Origin: Phycisphaerae bacterium
GTDB lineage: Bacteria; Planctomycetota; Phycisphaerae; Sedimentisphaerales; Anaerobacaceae
DNA length: 49,150 nt
Direction: 5' to 3'
Assembly: GCA_012744475.1 (NCBI GenBank)
Contig: JAAYBV010000082.1
Coordinates: 1-49,150, forward strand
Shown piece by piece: positions 24,943 to 33,917 of the stretch (the stretch's first letter is position 1; each line of letters starts with the position of its first letter). The notes under the pieces were generated by a model that did no database searches, was not told where the DNA came from, and was given only the letters and a program-made list of their open reading frames with translations. The position numbers and the translations under genes were made by a program.

Positions 24943-27900
24943 CATGCCTCCACCGCCACGGGCACTCTCGGCGCCAGGAAGTACAGCCATTTCTGCCGGA
25001 CGGGAGCCCCAAGGATGTCACGAGCCGCCCGGCCGTAGAGGTCCAATTGGCCGCGATACGCCTCGGCACGTGCGGCGATCTGCTCGCCCGCCACGCGGTC
25101 GCTCTTGAAGTCGATCACAATGAGGCCATCTCGGGTCTGTACCAGCATGTCGATGATCCCCTGCACCACGACAATCTCGTCGGCGCCGGCCGATCGGATC
25201 GCGCCGTCCGGCTCGCCGACGCGCAGGCCCCACGTGAAGGGCCATTCGCGATGGACGGTATTGTCCCGGCTCAGCACCAGCGTGCCAAGATCGCTTTCGA
25301 AGAAGGCCAGGATCGCATCGACGTCAACGCCGGCGGCAACCTCCGGCAAGATCGCCTCTTCTTCGACGAGCCGCCCGCACGTCCGCTCGACGGCCTGCCG
25401 CGTCACCGGCCCCGTCAGGTCGACGCTGGAGATCACCAGGTGCGTCGCCGCGCCGACCTGCCGGGCGGAGTCGGGCGGCGTTGAAGCCGTGTCGGATGCG
25501 ATCAGGGCCAGCGGCCGCCGGTCCAGCGCCCGCGAATAGTCCAGCCGGGTAAATTCGTCATCGCGGTGCGTCAACTCGGAGACCGACCGCTTGGCTGGCT
25601 CGCGCACCGCGGCGGCAAACGCGTACCGCCAATCCAGGCGCTCTTTCAGCTCCGCCAGCAACTGCCGGCTCGCCGCATCGGGACGGGCCTTCGCCTTCGG
25701 TGTCGCTCCGATCCCCCTCTTGCGGTCGCGAAGCTGCCGCACACGCTGCGTAAGCTGCCGCATCTCGTCGCCGCGATAGACGTACAGATCGAACAGGGCC
25801 TCGTTGTCCGTCGGCGGCGTCAGGTGCGTCCCGAAGGCCTCGTGCAAGGCCCGCCGATCGGCCAGGCCGTACAGCAGCCACTCCAGAGGACTCCTGGCGC
25901 GCTTGAGCAGCCACGCCGGAACCGCCGGATCGCTCAGCAGCAGGCCCTGCGTCAGGACCTTGCCGCAGTCCGTCCGCTTCTGCGAGGCCGTGACGATCAG
26001 TCGGTCCTTCGCTCTCGTCATCGCGACATAGAGAATGCGCATCTCTTCCGCCAGAGTCACGGCACGCCTCTTGGCGGCGATCACCTGATGCGCCAGCGAC
26101 GACAGCTTCGTGTTCGACCGCGCATCGATGATCCGCAGGCCCAGCGTGTGGTCGGTGTCCGCGACGAGGTCGGCCTGCGCATCCCGCTGGTTGAACTGGC
26201 TGTCCAGCTCCGCCAGGAAGACGACCGGAAACTCCAGCCCCTTGCTCTTATGAACGCTGAGGATGCGAACCGCGTTGCCGGCGCCGGCCGGCTCGGCGGG
26301 CGTCCAGTCCTGCCCGGCCTCCTGGAGCTTCTCGATGAACGCGACGAACCGCGTCAGCGACGGCACGCCCGCGCTGCTGGCGAACCCCTCGAACTGGATC
26401 GCCCGATCGTGCAGCTCGAGCAGATTGGCCTTGCGAGCCTGGCCGTTGGGCAGAGCGCAGACGAACGCGACGTACTGCGTCTCGCGATAGATGCGCCAGA
26501 GCAAATCGGCGAGCTGACCCCGCCGGGCGAGACGGCGCCATCGTTCGAGCGTCGCGAACGCTTCGCGCAGTTTCGCCGCCAGCTTCGCCTCGGTCCCGCT
26601 GTCACGGTATCGGATCGCTGCGGCATGGAAATCGACAGACGGCGACGAGTCGCGCGCGGCGATGCGGATCGTCGCCAGCTCGCTGTCGGTGAAGCCGAAG
26701 AGCGGACTGCGCAGCACGGCGGCCAGCTCGATGTCCCGCTGCGGATTGTCGAGCACCTTGAGCAGGCAGAGCACGTCGGCGATCTCGGTCGTCTCGAAGT
26801 AGCCGGCGGTGGCGTCGCAACTGACGGGGATGCCCGCCAGACGCAGAACCTCGACGTAGTCGTTGGCCTTCATCGCCAGCGAGCGCATCAGCACGACGAT
26901 GTCACGGTATTCGACGTCGCGGAAGCCGGCGGCGTCCTTGTCGAAGATTTGCATCGCGGGCCGGCCCGGCTCGGCGCCGACGATCTGCTGAATCCGCTGT
27001 GCGATCAGAGCGGCCTGCCGCTGTCGGGGACGCACGACTTCCGTGCTTTCCGCGTCAGCCTCCTGGTGGGTGTCTGCATCGTCGGCCTTCTCGTCGAGCA
27101 GGTGCAGCTCCACCAGCGGCGTTGGCGGTCCGGACGAGGAGGCCTGGGCCGCTGACTCGGGTCCGGGGCGCAGCCGTGCGGCCTCGTCGTAATCCATGTC
27201 CGCCAGCGCTTCGGTCATGATACGCCCGAAGACGTGGTTGACGAAATCCAGGATCCCCTTGGCCGAGCGGAAGTTGTAGTTGAGGTCGACGCGCAGCCCG
27301 CCCGCCGCATCCATCGTCTGCGACGAAGCCTGCAACCGTCGCAGGAAGATCGTCGGCTCGGCGCCGCGCCAGGCGTAGATGCTCTGCTTGACGTCACCGA
27401 CGACGAACACATTGTCGCCCGAGCTCAGCGCGTCGAGAATCCCCTGTTGCACCGGGTTGATGTCCTGATACTCGTCGACAAAGATGTACTTGTATCGCTC
27501 GCGCAGTCCCAGCGCCGTTTCGGAAGGTGCTGCGCCCTCGCCCGAATCGGCCGGACGCGTCAGCAGCCGCAGCGCGTAATGCTCCAGATCGGCGAAATCC
27601 AATCCGTTCAGCGCCTTCTTCCGCCGGGCGTACAGCGAATCGAACGTCCGCACCAGATCGATCAGGACGCGGCTCTGCGCGTTGGCGGACCGCCCCACCG
27701 CGTCCATGTAGTCGGGGTTGACGATCGCCAGATCGCTCAGCGACGCGAAATCACTTAGCGCCTTTGTGCGCAGCTCGTCCTTGATCAGCTTGCCGAGCGG
27801 CTCGGGAAACCCCTTCAGCGCGGGCGCTTTCGGCTTGACGAAGTTGCGAATCGCCTCGGCGCAGGCGTCCCAGTCGCCGGCTGCCAGCCGCTCGCGACAG

Positions 27901-28685
27901 GCCGCGACAGGCGCGATCACATCGGCCTCGAGCGCGGAGCCCCACTTGCCGCCCGGCTCTTCGCGTTCATACAAGCTCTTGGCCGCCCGCAGTCGCGACA
28001 GAATCGCGTCGAGCTCATCGGCGATGATCCGCTTCTGCGCCTGGCCCAGCTCGCTCGATTCCGGATCGGTCGCCTCTGCCAGCAGGCAGGCGCGTTCGCA
28101 CCAGGCGTCGCGCGACGCGACGGAGTCGAGAAACTCGTGCAGCCGGATCACGCTCGCCAGGAAGCCGCCGCTGTCGCGAACATCGCGCCGGCGCAGCAGA
28201 TTCTCCAGCGAAGCCACCAGATGCTCCTGTCGCCACGCCCACTCGATGGTCTCGTCGAGCACCTCGGCCTTGAGCAGCATCGCCTCGTCGGCGTCGATCA
28301 CGCGGAACGCCGGATCGAGCCCGACCTCGTGGAAATTCTCGGCGATCAGGCGTTTGCAGAACGCGTGGATCGTGCTGATGTCGGCGCCCTGGAGCAGCAC
28401 AAGCTGGCGGCCGAGCCGCCGGTCGTGCGTCTGCTCGTACGCTTCCTTGAGCCGCTTGCCGATCCGCGCGCGCATCTGCTCGGCGGCCGCATCGGTGAAG
28501 GTCAGCACGAGCATGTTCAGCACGTTCGGGCACCGCGCCGCATCAGAGACGAGATTGACGCAGCGACCCGACAGCACCGCCGTCTTGCCCGTGCCCGCCG
28601 ACGCGGTGACCAGCACGTTGACGCTGAGGGCCGCGATGGCCCGCTCCTGCTGCTCGGTCCACTGGATCTTCTTCTCGCCCGTCAT
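24942..28685 (-). CDS. addA: AddA-type ATP-dependent helicase/nuclease subunit
   Basis: A 1247-residue UvrD/Rep-family helicase with a C-terminal RecB-like nuclease, the AddA subunit of the AddAB complex that resects double-strand breaks. Motif I is TASAGTGKT (28-35), Walker B is in FVDEYQDINPVQ, GDVKQSIYAWRGAEP is the motif III region, and VLSVHKSKGLEFP-like text is present (ILSVHKSKGLEFP). The nuclease domain ends with GLIVIDFKSDRV, which carries the catalytic Asp and Lys. The start is ATG at 28685, overlapping the addB stop by four bases. It shares an operon with addB, avtA and the hypothetical gene. Confidence 0.93.
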   Translation of the reverse strand: MTGEKKIQWTEQQERAIAALSVNVLVTASAGTGKTAVLSGRCVNLVSDAARCPNVLNMLVLTFTDAAAEQMRARIGKRLKEAYEQTHDRRLGRQLVLLQGADISTIHAFCKRLIAENFHEVGLDPAFRVIDADEAMLLKAEVLDETIEWAWRQEHLVASLENLLRRRDVRDSGGFLASVIRLHEFLDSVASRDAWCERACLLAEATDPESSELGQAQKRIIADELDAILSRLRAAKSLYEREEPGGKWGSALEADVIAPVAACRERLAAGDWDACAEAIRNFVKPKAPALKGFPEPLGKLIKDELRTKALSDFASLSDLAIVNPDYMDAVGRSANAQSRVLIDLVRTFDSLYARRKKALNGLDFADLEHYALRLLTRPADSGEGAAPSETALGLRERYKYIFVDEYQDINPVQQGILDALSSGDNVFVVGDVKQSIYAWRGAEPTIFLRRLQASSQTMDAAGGLRVDLNYNFRSAKGILDFVNHVFGRIMTEALADMDYDEAARLRPGPESAAQASSSGPPTPLVELHLLDEKADDADTHQEADAESTEVVRPRQRQAALIAQRIQQIVGAEPGRPAMQIFDKDAAGFRDVEYRDIVVLMRSLAMKANDYVEVLRLAGIPVSCDATAGYFETTEIADVLCLLKVLDNPQRDIELAAVLRSPLFGFTDSELATIRIAARDSSPSVDFHAAAIRYRDSGTEAKLAAKLREAFATLERWRRLARRGQLADLLWRIYRETQYVAFVCALPNGQARKANLLELHDRAIQFEGFASSAGVPSLTRFVAFIEKLQEAGQDWTPAEPAGAGNAVRILSVHKSKGLEFPVVFLAELDSQFNQRDAQADLVADTDHTLGLRIIDARSNTKLSSLAHQVIAAKRRAVTLAEEMRILYVAMTRAKDRLIVTASQKRTDCGKVLTQGLLLSDPAVPAWLLKRARSPLEWLLYGLADRRALHEAFGTHLTPPTDNEALFDLYVYRGDEMRQLTQRVRQLRDRKRGIGATPKAKARPDAASRQLLAELKERLDWRYAFAAAVREPAKRSVSELTHRDDEFTRLDYSRALDRRPLALIASDTASTPPDSARQVGAATHLVISSVDLTGPVTRQAVERTCGRLVEEEAILPEVAAGVDVDAILAFFESDLGTLVLSRDNTVHREWPFTWGLRVGEPDGAIRSAGADEIVVVQGIIDMLVQTRDGLIVIDFKSDRVAGEQIAARAEAYRGQLDLYGRAARDILGAPVRQKWLYFLAPRVPVAVEA

Positions 28686-31600
28686 GATGTCACCGCTCCT
28701 CCCACCACATCGAGCTTGCCCTTGACATCCAGGAAGCGATAGTCGTTGATCTGCCAATCGAAGCGGCACAAGGCCCGATAGTCACAGTGCGTACAGGGTG
28801 ACTCGGTGCCGAGGCGATACGGATGGGCGTCGATGTACCCGGCGACGATGCCGGCCGCCAGCGCGATGATCTTGTCCCGCGTGAACGCCAACACGCGCTC
28901 GAAGTCGTCGGGCCGCAGCGACCCGCTCGTGGGGTAGTAGCCATATTGGCCATCCTTGCTCGTGACGGCGAAGTTGTAAAGCCGGCTCCAGTGGGAACTT
29001 GCGTCCGGATCAAGCGATGCGGCGTACTCGCCGTCGAACAGGCCCCGGGCCTGGCGGGCGGAGCGCTCGTCCCTCTGAGCCAGCTCTTCAATCGAGGCGG
29101 TATCGGGCGGCTGCTCGATCGGCATGCAGAAGGCTCCGGCGACGCGATCGACCTTCGCACCGGCAGCCAGCGACAGCGCCAGCAGGTACATCGGAAGCTG
29201 GATGTTCAGGCCGTGGTAGAACTGCGGCCAACTGAACGTCGCGCCGGTCTTCGTGCGTTTGTAGTCGAACACCAGGGCGATGCGCTGCCCATCGATCTGC
29301 GCGACGTCGAGCCGGTCGATCCTCCCGCTCAACGTCACCACCCCGCCGTCGGGCAGGGCCAGCTCGAACGCCCCGAGGTTCTGCTCGGCCGGGCCTTTGC
29401 AGCGCGTCTCGGGACCGAAGGCGACCTCGGACAGCAGGGGCCGGAACGCGCCGGCCCGCGCCATGCGGGCGATGTCGAGCACACATTCGCCCAGTACCTC
29501 GGCGGCGTTGGCGACGATGAATGCGTTGTGGTCGGAGCGGGCTTTGAACTTCGAAAGAAACGGATCGTGCGAGGCAAGCACCTCCACCTGCTCGCGCAGC
29601 AGCTCGCTCAGCCGGTCGTCGGCGACGGTCGCGAAGTTCTGCCCTTCGTCGGCCAGACGCTTGTGCAGGGCATCGAGCGCCGCGTGATAGAAGTTGCCCA
29701 GGTCGAGCGGTTCGAGCTTGAACTGACGCCGGGTCCGCAGTTCGAGGCCGTACCGCGCGAAGTGCTGGTAGGGACAGGCGGCGAAGGTCGCCAGCCGCGT
29801 CGCCGATACCTTCAGCTCCTTCCCGAAGAGATGCTCGGCCACCTTACGGTCCAGCGTGGCCTTGTTCTCGTAGCCAAGAGCCGCAAGGACGCAAGCCGCC
29901 GTGTGGCGGTGGTCCAGATCGGTACTCATCGCCGCCAACAGGCTTTCGAGCCGTTCGTCCGTTCGCTCCTGCCGTGCGAAGACGTCGCGGCCCAGTCGGG
30001 TGCATAGCCACTCGGCCAGCTCGGTCTCGGTGTGGATGTCCGACGCGTTCATGCCATCGCCAACCGACAGGGGCGAATCATCATTCGCCCCTACCGGGGC
30101 CAGGTCGTCGAACAGATCCGCCAGATCGTCCACGAACTGCGACCGCGTCACCGGACTGCCCTTTTCGTCGACGCTCGGGTAACTGATGCACAACAATTCA
30201 GACGGACGCGTGAAGGCGATGTAGGCCAGGTACTGCCGTTCCGCCAGCGTCTGCGTCGTGGTGGGCGCCAGATGAAAGCCGGCGGCCTCGGCCATGTCAC
30301 GATCCGCGTCGGTCAGCACTCCCGTCGAGGGCAACGGGATCGGAAACTGCTTCTGCGTGGCGCCCAGCAGGAACACCGCCCGCAGGTTGGGATGGCGGCT
30401 CCGCTCGATCGAGCCGACGAGTACCTGGTCCAGGCTCGGCGGGATGAAGGCCAGCGTCATCTGCGAGAACGCCAGGCTCAGAATCGCCAGGTAGTCTTCG
30501 GCGCTCATCGCGTCGCGGCCGAACACCTCGACCAGCTCGTCGAAGACGTCCACGAACCGCTCGAAAAACTGCCGGTGCTCGTCGGCGGTCGCCAGATCGC
30601 CGGCCTCGTGGGCCTCGTCGACCCAGGCCGCCACCGCCTGGCGGGCTTTCAGCCCATCGAGAAAGGCAAAGACCGCCCGCGTGAAGTCCGCTGCGCGTAG
30701 GGGCGAATCATCATTCGCCCCCGCCATCAGCGCACCACGCAGCTCGAGCAGCGGCCCGACCGCCGTCGTGCGAATCTTGTGGATCGCCGCCTCGTCGAAG
30801 CTCGCATCGTCGGGCCCCTGGAACTGCCAGGGATCCGCCTTGACCCAGTCCCGTCCGTCGACGCCGAACGCCAGGCAGTAGTTCTCGAGCACATCGACCT
30901 GCGCCGCCGGCACCGGCACAAGGTCGCTCTTGAGATACGCAAAGACGTCGGCGTGCCCGAAGCCGCCGATAACGGCCTGAAGGGCCGCGGTGACCAGCTC
31001 GACGACCGGATGGCGGTCGAGCGGCTTGCGCTGATCGATGAAATAGGGAATCTCGTGGTCGTCGAAGGCGGCCCGGATGTAGTGCTCGTAGCGGCCGAGG
31101 TCCGACGCCACCACCGCGATGTCACGATATCGAAGCCCGCGTTCCCGGACCAGCGAGCGGATCTGTCCGGCGACGAATTGCGTCTCGGTCCGCAGGTCCG
31201 GGGCCGACAGGAGCCGGATGTGCCCGTCCGCGCTGCTCCGGCCTGCGCCCAGGCGAAACAGGTTCTTCTCGACGTGCGCCAGCGGCGGACAGACGCGGAA
31301 CCGCCTGGCCTGGTCGAGAACGATCGGCTTGCCAAGCTCGATCTGGAAGGCCTTGAGCTGCTCGACAAGCTCACGGTACGTCCGCTCCGTCGCCTCGAAC
31401 AGCCCGTCCGACTCGCCCGCCGGCGACCCGAGGCCGGCCGGGTCCAGGCAGAGGGCGATCTCCGCCTGCTCGACCACGCGGAGCAATTCGATCAGAAGGG
31501 CCGTCTCCGCGCCGGTGAAACTGGCGAAACCGTCGACCCAGAGCCGAGCGCCCTTGAGGAAGTCGGCGTCGGCGATCCGCGCGCAGGCCTGGCGGACCTC

Positions 31601-32140
31601 GGCGTCGGGATCGACGAACCGCCCGCGAATCGCTTCGGTGTACTTGCCGAACACCAGCGCCAGATCGGCGAACTTCATCGCCGATAAGGGCGACGCATGC
31701 CCCGCCCCTGCCGTCCGAAGAGTCTCGAAGTCCTCGGGCGTCTTGTTGTAGCGGTGCAGTTCGCGAATCGTCTCGGCGATCCGGCGGGCGAAGCCCGGCA
31801 GAAGCGCCGAGGATCGGAAGACCTGCAACTGCTCGCGGCTGTCACGCAGGATCTTGTGGACGATCATCTGCCGGCCGATCGGCGAGACACTGGCGGTCGT
31901 GTTTCGCCCGGCCAGGAAGAATTGCAGGCGGTTGAACGACAGGACCCGCAGCCGATGGTAGCCAGCCGGGCCACTCGACAGGATCGCCCGCTCGGCCTCG
32001 TACGTCGCCTGCTCGGGCACCAGGAAGACCAGGGATTGAGTCGATCCCGAAGGAGACCGGGACAGCGCCTCGACAATCGCCTCGACGCAATGCGTCGTCT
32101 TGCCCGTACCGCTCCTGCCCAGAACAAATCGAACCGCCAT
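28682..32140 (-). CDS. addB: AddB-type helicase-nuclease subunit, with three in-frame palindromic inserts
   Basis: A 1152-residue AddB partner. It has the Walker A GRSGTGKTT near the N-terminus, a RecB-type nuclease core LVFDYKRTK, and the Fe-S cluster cysteines: one in TFAACPYQHF and three in PCTHCDYRALC. It joins AddA to degrade DNA ends. The ATG at 32140 gives the usual N-terminus MAVRFVLGRSGTGK; longer frames upstream are not protein-like. Three palindromic repeats lie inside the coding sequence and encode GANDDSPL, GANDDSPL and GAGHASPL, so they are tolerated as loops. The gene is the first of the operon, 618 bases past the M56 gene. Confidence 0.92.
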   Translation of the reverse strand: MAVRFVLGRSGTGKTTHCVEAIVEALSRSPSGSTQSLVFLVPEQATYEAERAILSSGPAGYHRLRVLSFNRLQFFLAGRNTTASVSPIGRQMIVHKILRDSREQLQVFRSSALLPGFARRIAETIRELHRYNKTPEDFETLRTAGAGHASPLSAMKFADLALVFGKYTEAIRGRFVDPDAEVRQACARIADADFLKGARLWVDGFASFTGAETALLIELLRVVEQAEIALCLDPAGLGSPAGESDGLFEATERTYRELVEQLKAFQIELGKPIVLDQARRFRVCPPLAHVEKNLFRLGAGRSSADGHIRLLSAPDLRTETQFVAGQIRSLVRERGLRYRDIAVVASDLGRYEHYIRAAFDDHEIPYFIDQRKPLDRHPVVELVTAALQAVIGGFGHADVFAYLKSDLVPVPAAQVDVLENYCLAFGVDGRDWVKADPWQFQGPDDASFDEAAIHKIRTTAVGPLLELRGALMAGANDDSPLRAADFTRAVFAFLDGLKARQAVAAWVDEAHEAGDLATADEHRQFFERFVDVFDELVEVFGRDAMSAEDYLAILSLAFSQMTLAFIPPSLDQVLVGSIERSRHPNLRAVFLLGATQKQFPIPLPSTGVLTDADRDMAEAAGFHLAPTTTQTLAERQYLAYIAFTRPSELLCISYPSVDEKGSPVTRSQFVDDLADLFDDLAPVGANDDSPLSVGDGMNASDIHTETELAEWLCTRLGRDVFARQERTDERLESLLAAMSTDLDHRHTAACVLAALGYENKATLDRKVAEHLFGKELKVSATRLATFAACPYQHFARYGLELRTRRQFKLEPLDLGNFYHAALDALHKRLADEGQNFATVADDRLSELLREQVEVLASHDPFLSKFKARSDHNAFIVANAAEVLGECVLDIARMARAGAFRPLLSEVAFGPETRCKGPAEQNLGAFELALPDGGVVTLSGRIDRLDVAQIDGQRIALVFDYKRTKTGATFSWPQFYHGLNIQLPMYLLALSLAAGAKVDRVAGAFCMPIEQPPDTASIEELAQRDERSARQARGLFDGEYAASLDPDASSHWSRLYNFAVTSKDGQYGYYPTSGSLRPDDFERVLAFTRDKIIALAAGIVAGYIDAHPYRLGTESPCTHCDYRALCRFDWQINDYRFLDVKGKLDVVGGAVTS
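30069..30092. repeat. Palindromic repeat inside addB, copy 1
   Basis: Perfect 10-base arms AGGGGCGAAT and ATTCGCCCCT with a CATC loop. On the coding strand it reads GANDDSPL in the addB frame, so the length is in phase and the gene remains open. Confidence 0.8.
30699..30721. repeat. Palindromic repeat inside addB, copy 2
   Basis: The same palindrome as at 30069, with 9-base arms GGGGCGAAT and ATTCGCCCC and the same CATC loop. It again encodes GANDDSPL in the same frame, about 630 bases away. Confidence 0.8.
31686..31709. repeat. Degenerate palindromic repeat inside addB, copy 3
   Basis: Related palindrome with arms AAGGGCG and CGCCCCT and a core GACGCATGC, encoding GAGHASPL in the addB frame. 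It is imperfect, which suggests an older insertion of a related family. Confidence 0.5.
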
Positions 32141-32758
32141 AGAATCCGTCCGTGAATAACGCCCACCTGAAGCGCCCCTTGTATCAGATTCCGGCCGGCT
32201 TTTCAACGCGTCGCCTGACGCGATTACCCGTTTTGACCCGCGGTGACGGTCTGGTTCGTAGTGACGCCGTGAGGCGTTACCATCACCGGACCAAGTATGC
32301 CCCTTCGGCAAGCTCAGGGCAGGCTCTTACGGGCACACTACAAACGGCTTCTCCCCCCGCCAGGAACCAAACAGTCGCGTCACCTTCTCCGGATGGCAAG
32401 CGAAAAGGACGCGGAGGCTCAACGCAATCTCATCGCACGCAAGGTCTCGCCAGAAACGCACCGCGCCCCGCGCGTCGGCCTGTGGCCCTGAACACATTGC
32501 CGGGATCAACGCCGATGCGATGGATTGCTTCTTCCGGATGGTGGCGGTCGGAGATGGCCGCAAGGGGCACGGCAGGCATTCCATATTTCCGGTTCACGAA
32601 GTTCCGTCCAGGCGCCGTGCCCCCGGCCATCATCCCGACCGACGCGCTACAAATAACCGCACGCGGCCTTCGCTGTCTATTGTGGGGACTACGTATTCTG
32701 TCGGCGGCAGGTCAAATGGCCGAATCGAAGGGGGAGGCTCCGGGGGCCGCGTCCCGGC
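32141..32758. other. Intergenic region with a dispersed-repeat fragment
   Basis: About 620 bases between addB and the M56 gene. GCTCAGGGCAGGCTCT at 32312-32327 matches, with one mismatch, 48688-48703 near the right end, a repeat often seen between genes. Open frames here are not protein-like. The addB promoter should be here but I cannot identify it. Confidence 0.4.
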
Positions 32759-33676
32759 TCAGGCGACGCGGATAAGGTCCAGGTCGGCGGCGGCCGGCAG
32801 CAGGGTCAGGCGCTGGACGTCCGCCAGCCGGCGGGCGTAGGAGCGGTCCCCGTCGCCGACGGTTTCGCGGACGGCCTCATCGGCCGCTTCATCCCGCAGC
32901 CGGCGGATGACCGCGCCGGCCACCCACAGGAACGGATTGTAGAAGTACACCACCTGCACGACATTCTGGATGAGGTTTACCCATAGATCGTGGCGTTTGA
33001 CGTGGGCCAGCTCATGGAACAGCACGTCGCGGAGGTGTCGCGAGCCCAGCGACGGCGCGAGGTTGCGCGGCACCACGATGACCGGATGAAGCAGTCCGCA
33101 GACCGCCGGCCGGGTGCCTTCGGCGGAAATCCGCAGATCCACTTTGCCGCGGACGCCCATGCGCTTGCGGCAGTAGAGAAGGATGTCGGTCATCAGGAAA
33201 TTGGCATCGGGCGAACGATCGACGCTGCGGCACGCCGCACACGCGCGACGAACCACCACCACGCTCATCACGACGACGCCACCGAGCCACAGCAGCAGGA
33301 GCCCCCCTTGCCAGGTGATGAAGAGTGGCGGCTTCCCTATCCCAACCGTGGTGGTCTGGGACTGTCCGGTGAGAGGCCGGGATAGGGAAGCACGCGCGTG
33401 TTCCGCTGCCTGGTGTGTGGTCGGGTCTGCGAAGGCAGCGTTGCCAGATGGCAAGAAGTGGGAAGGAGGACTAAGCGGAAGAAAAGGACTCAGTGCCAGG
33501 AACACCAGCACCGCCGTGACCAGCCCGCATCGCAGGGAGGCACGGGCTTTCTTTCGAAGCAGAAATTCGGCCAGCAGCGCTGCGCCGATCAGCAGCGCCG
33601 AAATCAGCAACATCGGCAAAGCGAACGCCACGAAGGCCTCGCCCATCGTATTCAGTTGTCCAAGCGTCCATTCCAT
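32759..33676 (-). CDS. M56 family (BlaR1-like) membrane metallopeptidase
   Basis: A 305-residue protein with hydrophobic segments at about 17-38, 48-66 and 123-143, then a cytoplasmic-facing domain with the zinc motif HELAH at 221-225 (VLFHELAHVKRHDLW), followed by a further hydrophobic helix (WVNLIQNVVQVVYFYNPFLWV) and the RDEAADE-type segment LRDEAADEAVRE. This is the BlaR1/MecR1 peptidase fold without a penicillin-binding sensor. Such peptidases usually cleave a BlaI repressor, but no BlaI gene is adjacent. Upstream lie the 1206-residue membrane protein and an ECF sigma factor, making these possible targets. GAGG lies seven bases before ATG 33676. Confidence 0.88.
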   Translation of the reverse strand: MEWTLGQLNTMGEAFVAFALPMLLISALLIGAALLAEFLLRKKARASLRCGLVTAVLVFLALSPFLPLSPPSHFLPSGNAAFADPTTHQAAEHARASLSRPLTGQSQTTTVGIGKPPLFITWQGGLLLLWLGGVVVMSVVVVRRACAACRSVDRSPDANFLMTDILLYCRKRMGVRGKVDLRISAEGTRPAVCGLLHPVIVVPRNLAPSLGSRHLRDVLFHELAHVKRHDLWVNLIQNVVQVVYFYNPFLWVAGAVIRRLRDEAADEAVRETVGDGDRSYARRLADVQRLTLLPAAADLDLIRVA

Positions 33677-33708
33677 ACGTTTTCCTCACCACTTAAGACG
33701 CCCGAATC

Positions 33709-33739
33709 GAGAATCTATTACAGCCAAAAACAGATTCTC
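33709..33739. promoter_or_regulatory. Inverted repeat upstream of M56 gene (possible operator)
   Basis: Perfect 8-base arms GAGAATCT and AGATTCTC separated by 15 bases, 32 bases before the start codon. The position fits a repressor site in the leader or promoter. The arms are not a terminator shape, because the loop is long and no T run follows. Confidence 0.4.
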
Positions 33740-33846
33740 TTGGAGCGTCCTGACGCAAAGACGGTGGAAACGGCTCTGCGCGGGGTTACAGCGAGGGTTG
33801 GGGGAACAAAGATTTTTTCGCCGTTCCGCGAGCCTGTTGCCGCCAC

Positions 33847-33873
33847 GTTACCGCTGTGTTACGGGTATGTTAC
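33847..33873. promoter_or_regulatory. Three GTTAC repeats with 11-base phasing
   Basis: GTTAC occurs at 33847, 33858 and 33869, exactly 11 bases apart, so on one face of the helix. It lies in the gap between the 1206-residue protein gene and the M56 gene and could be a response-regulator binding site. Confidence 0.35.
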
Positions 33874-33917
33874 GATCCCCGGCGCAGCCTGTCTCGCAGC
33901 GAGTCCCGAGGTCGGAA

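Noticed and set aside
25566-27155. 529-residue open frame antisense to addA
   Set aside because: The opposite strand encodes conserved helicase motifs; the antisense frame has none of its own.
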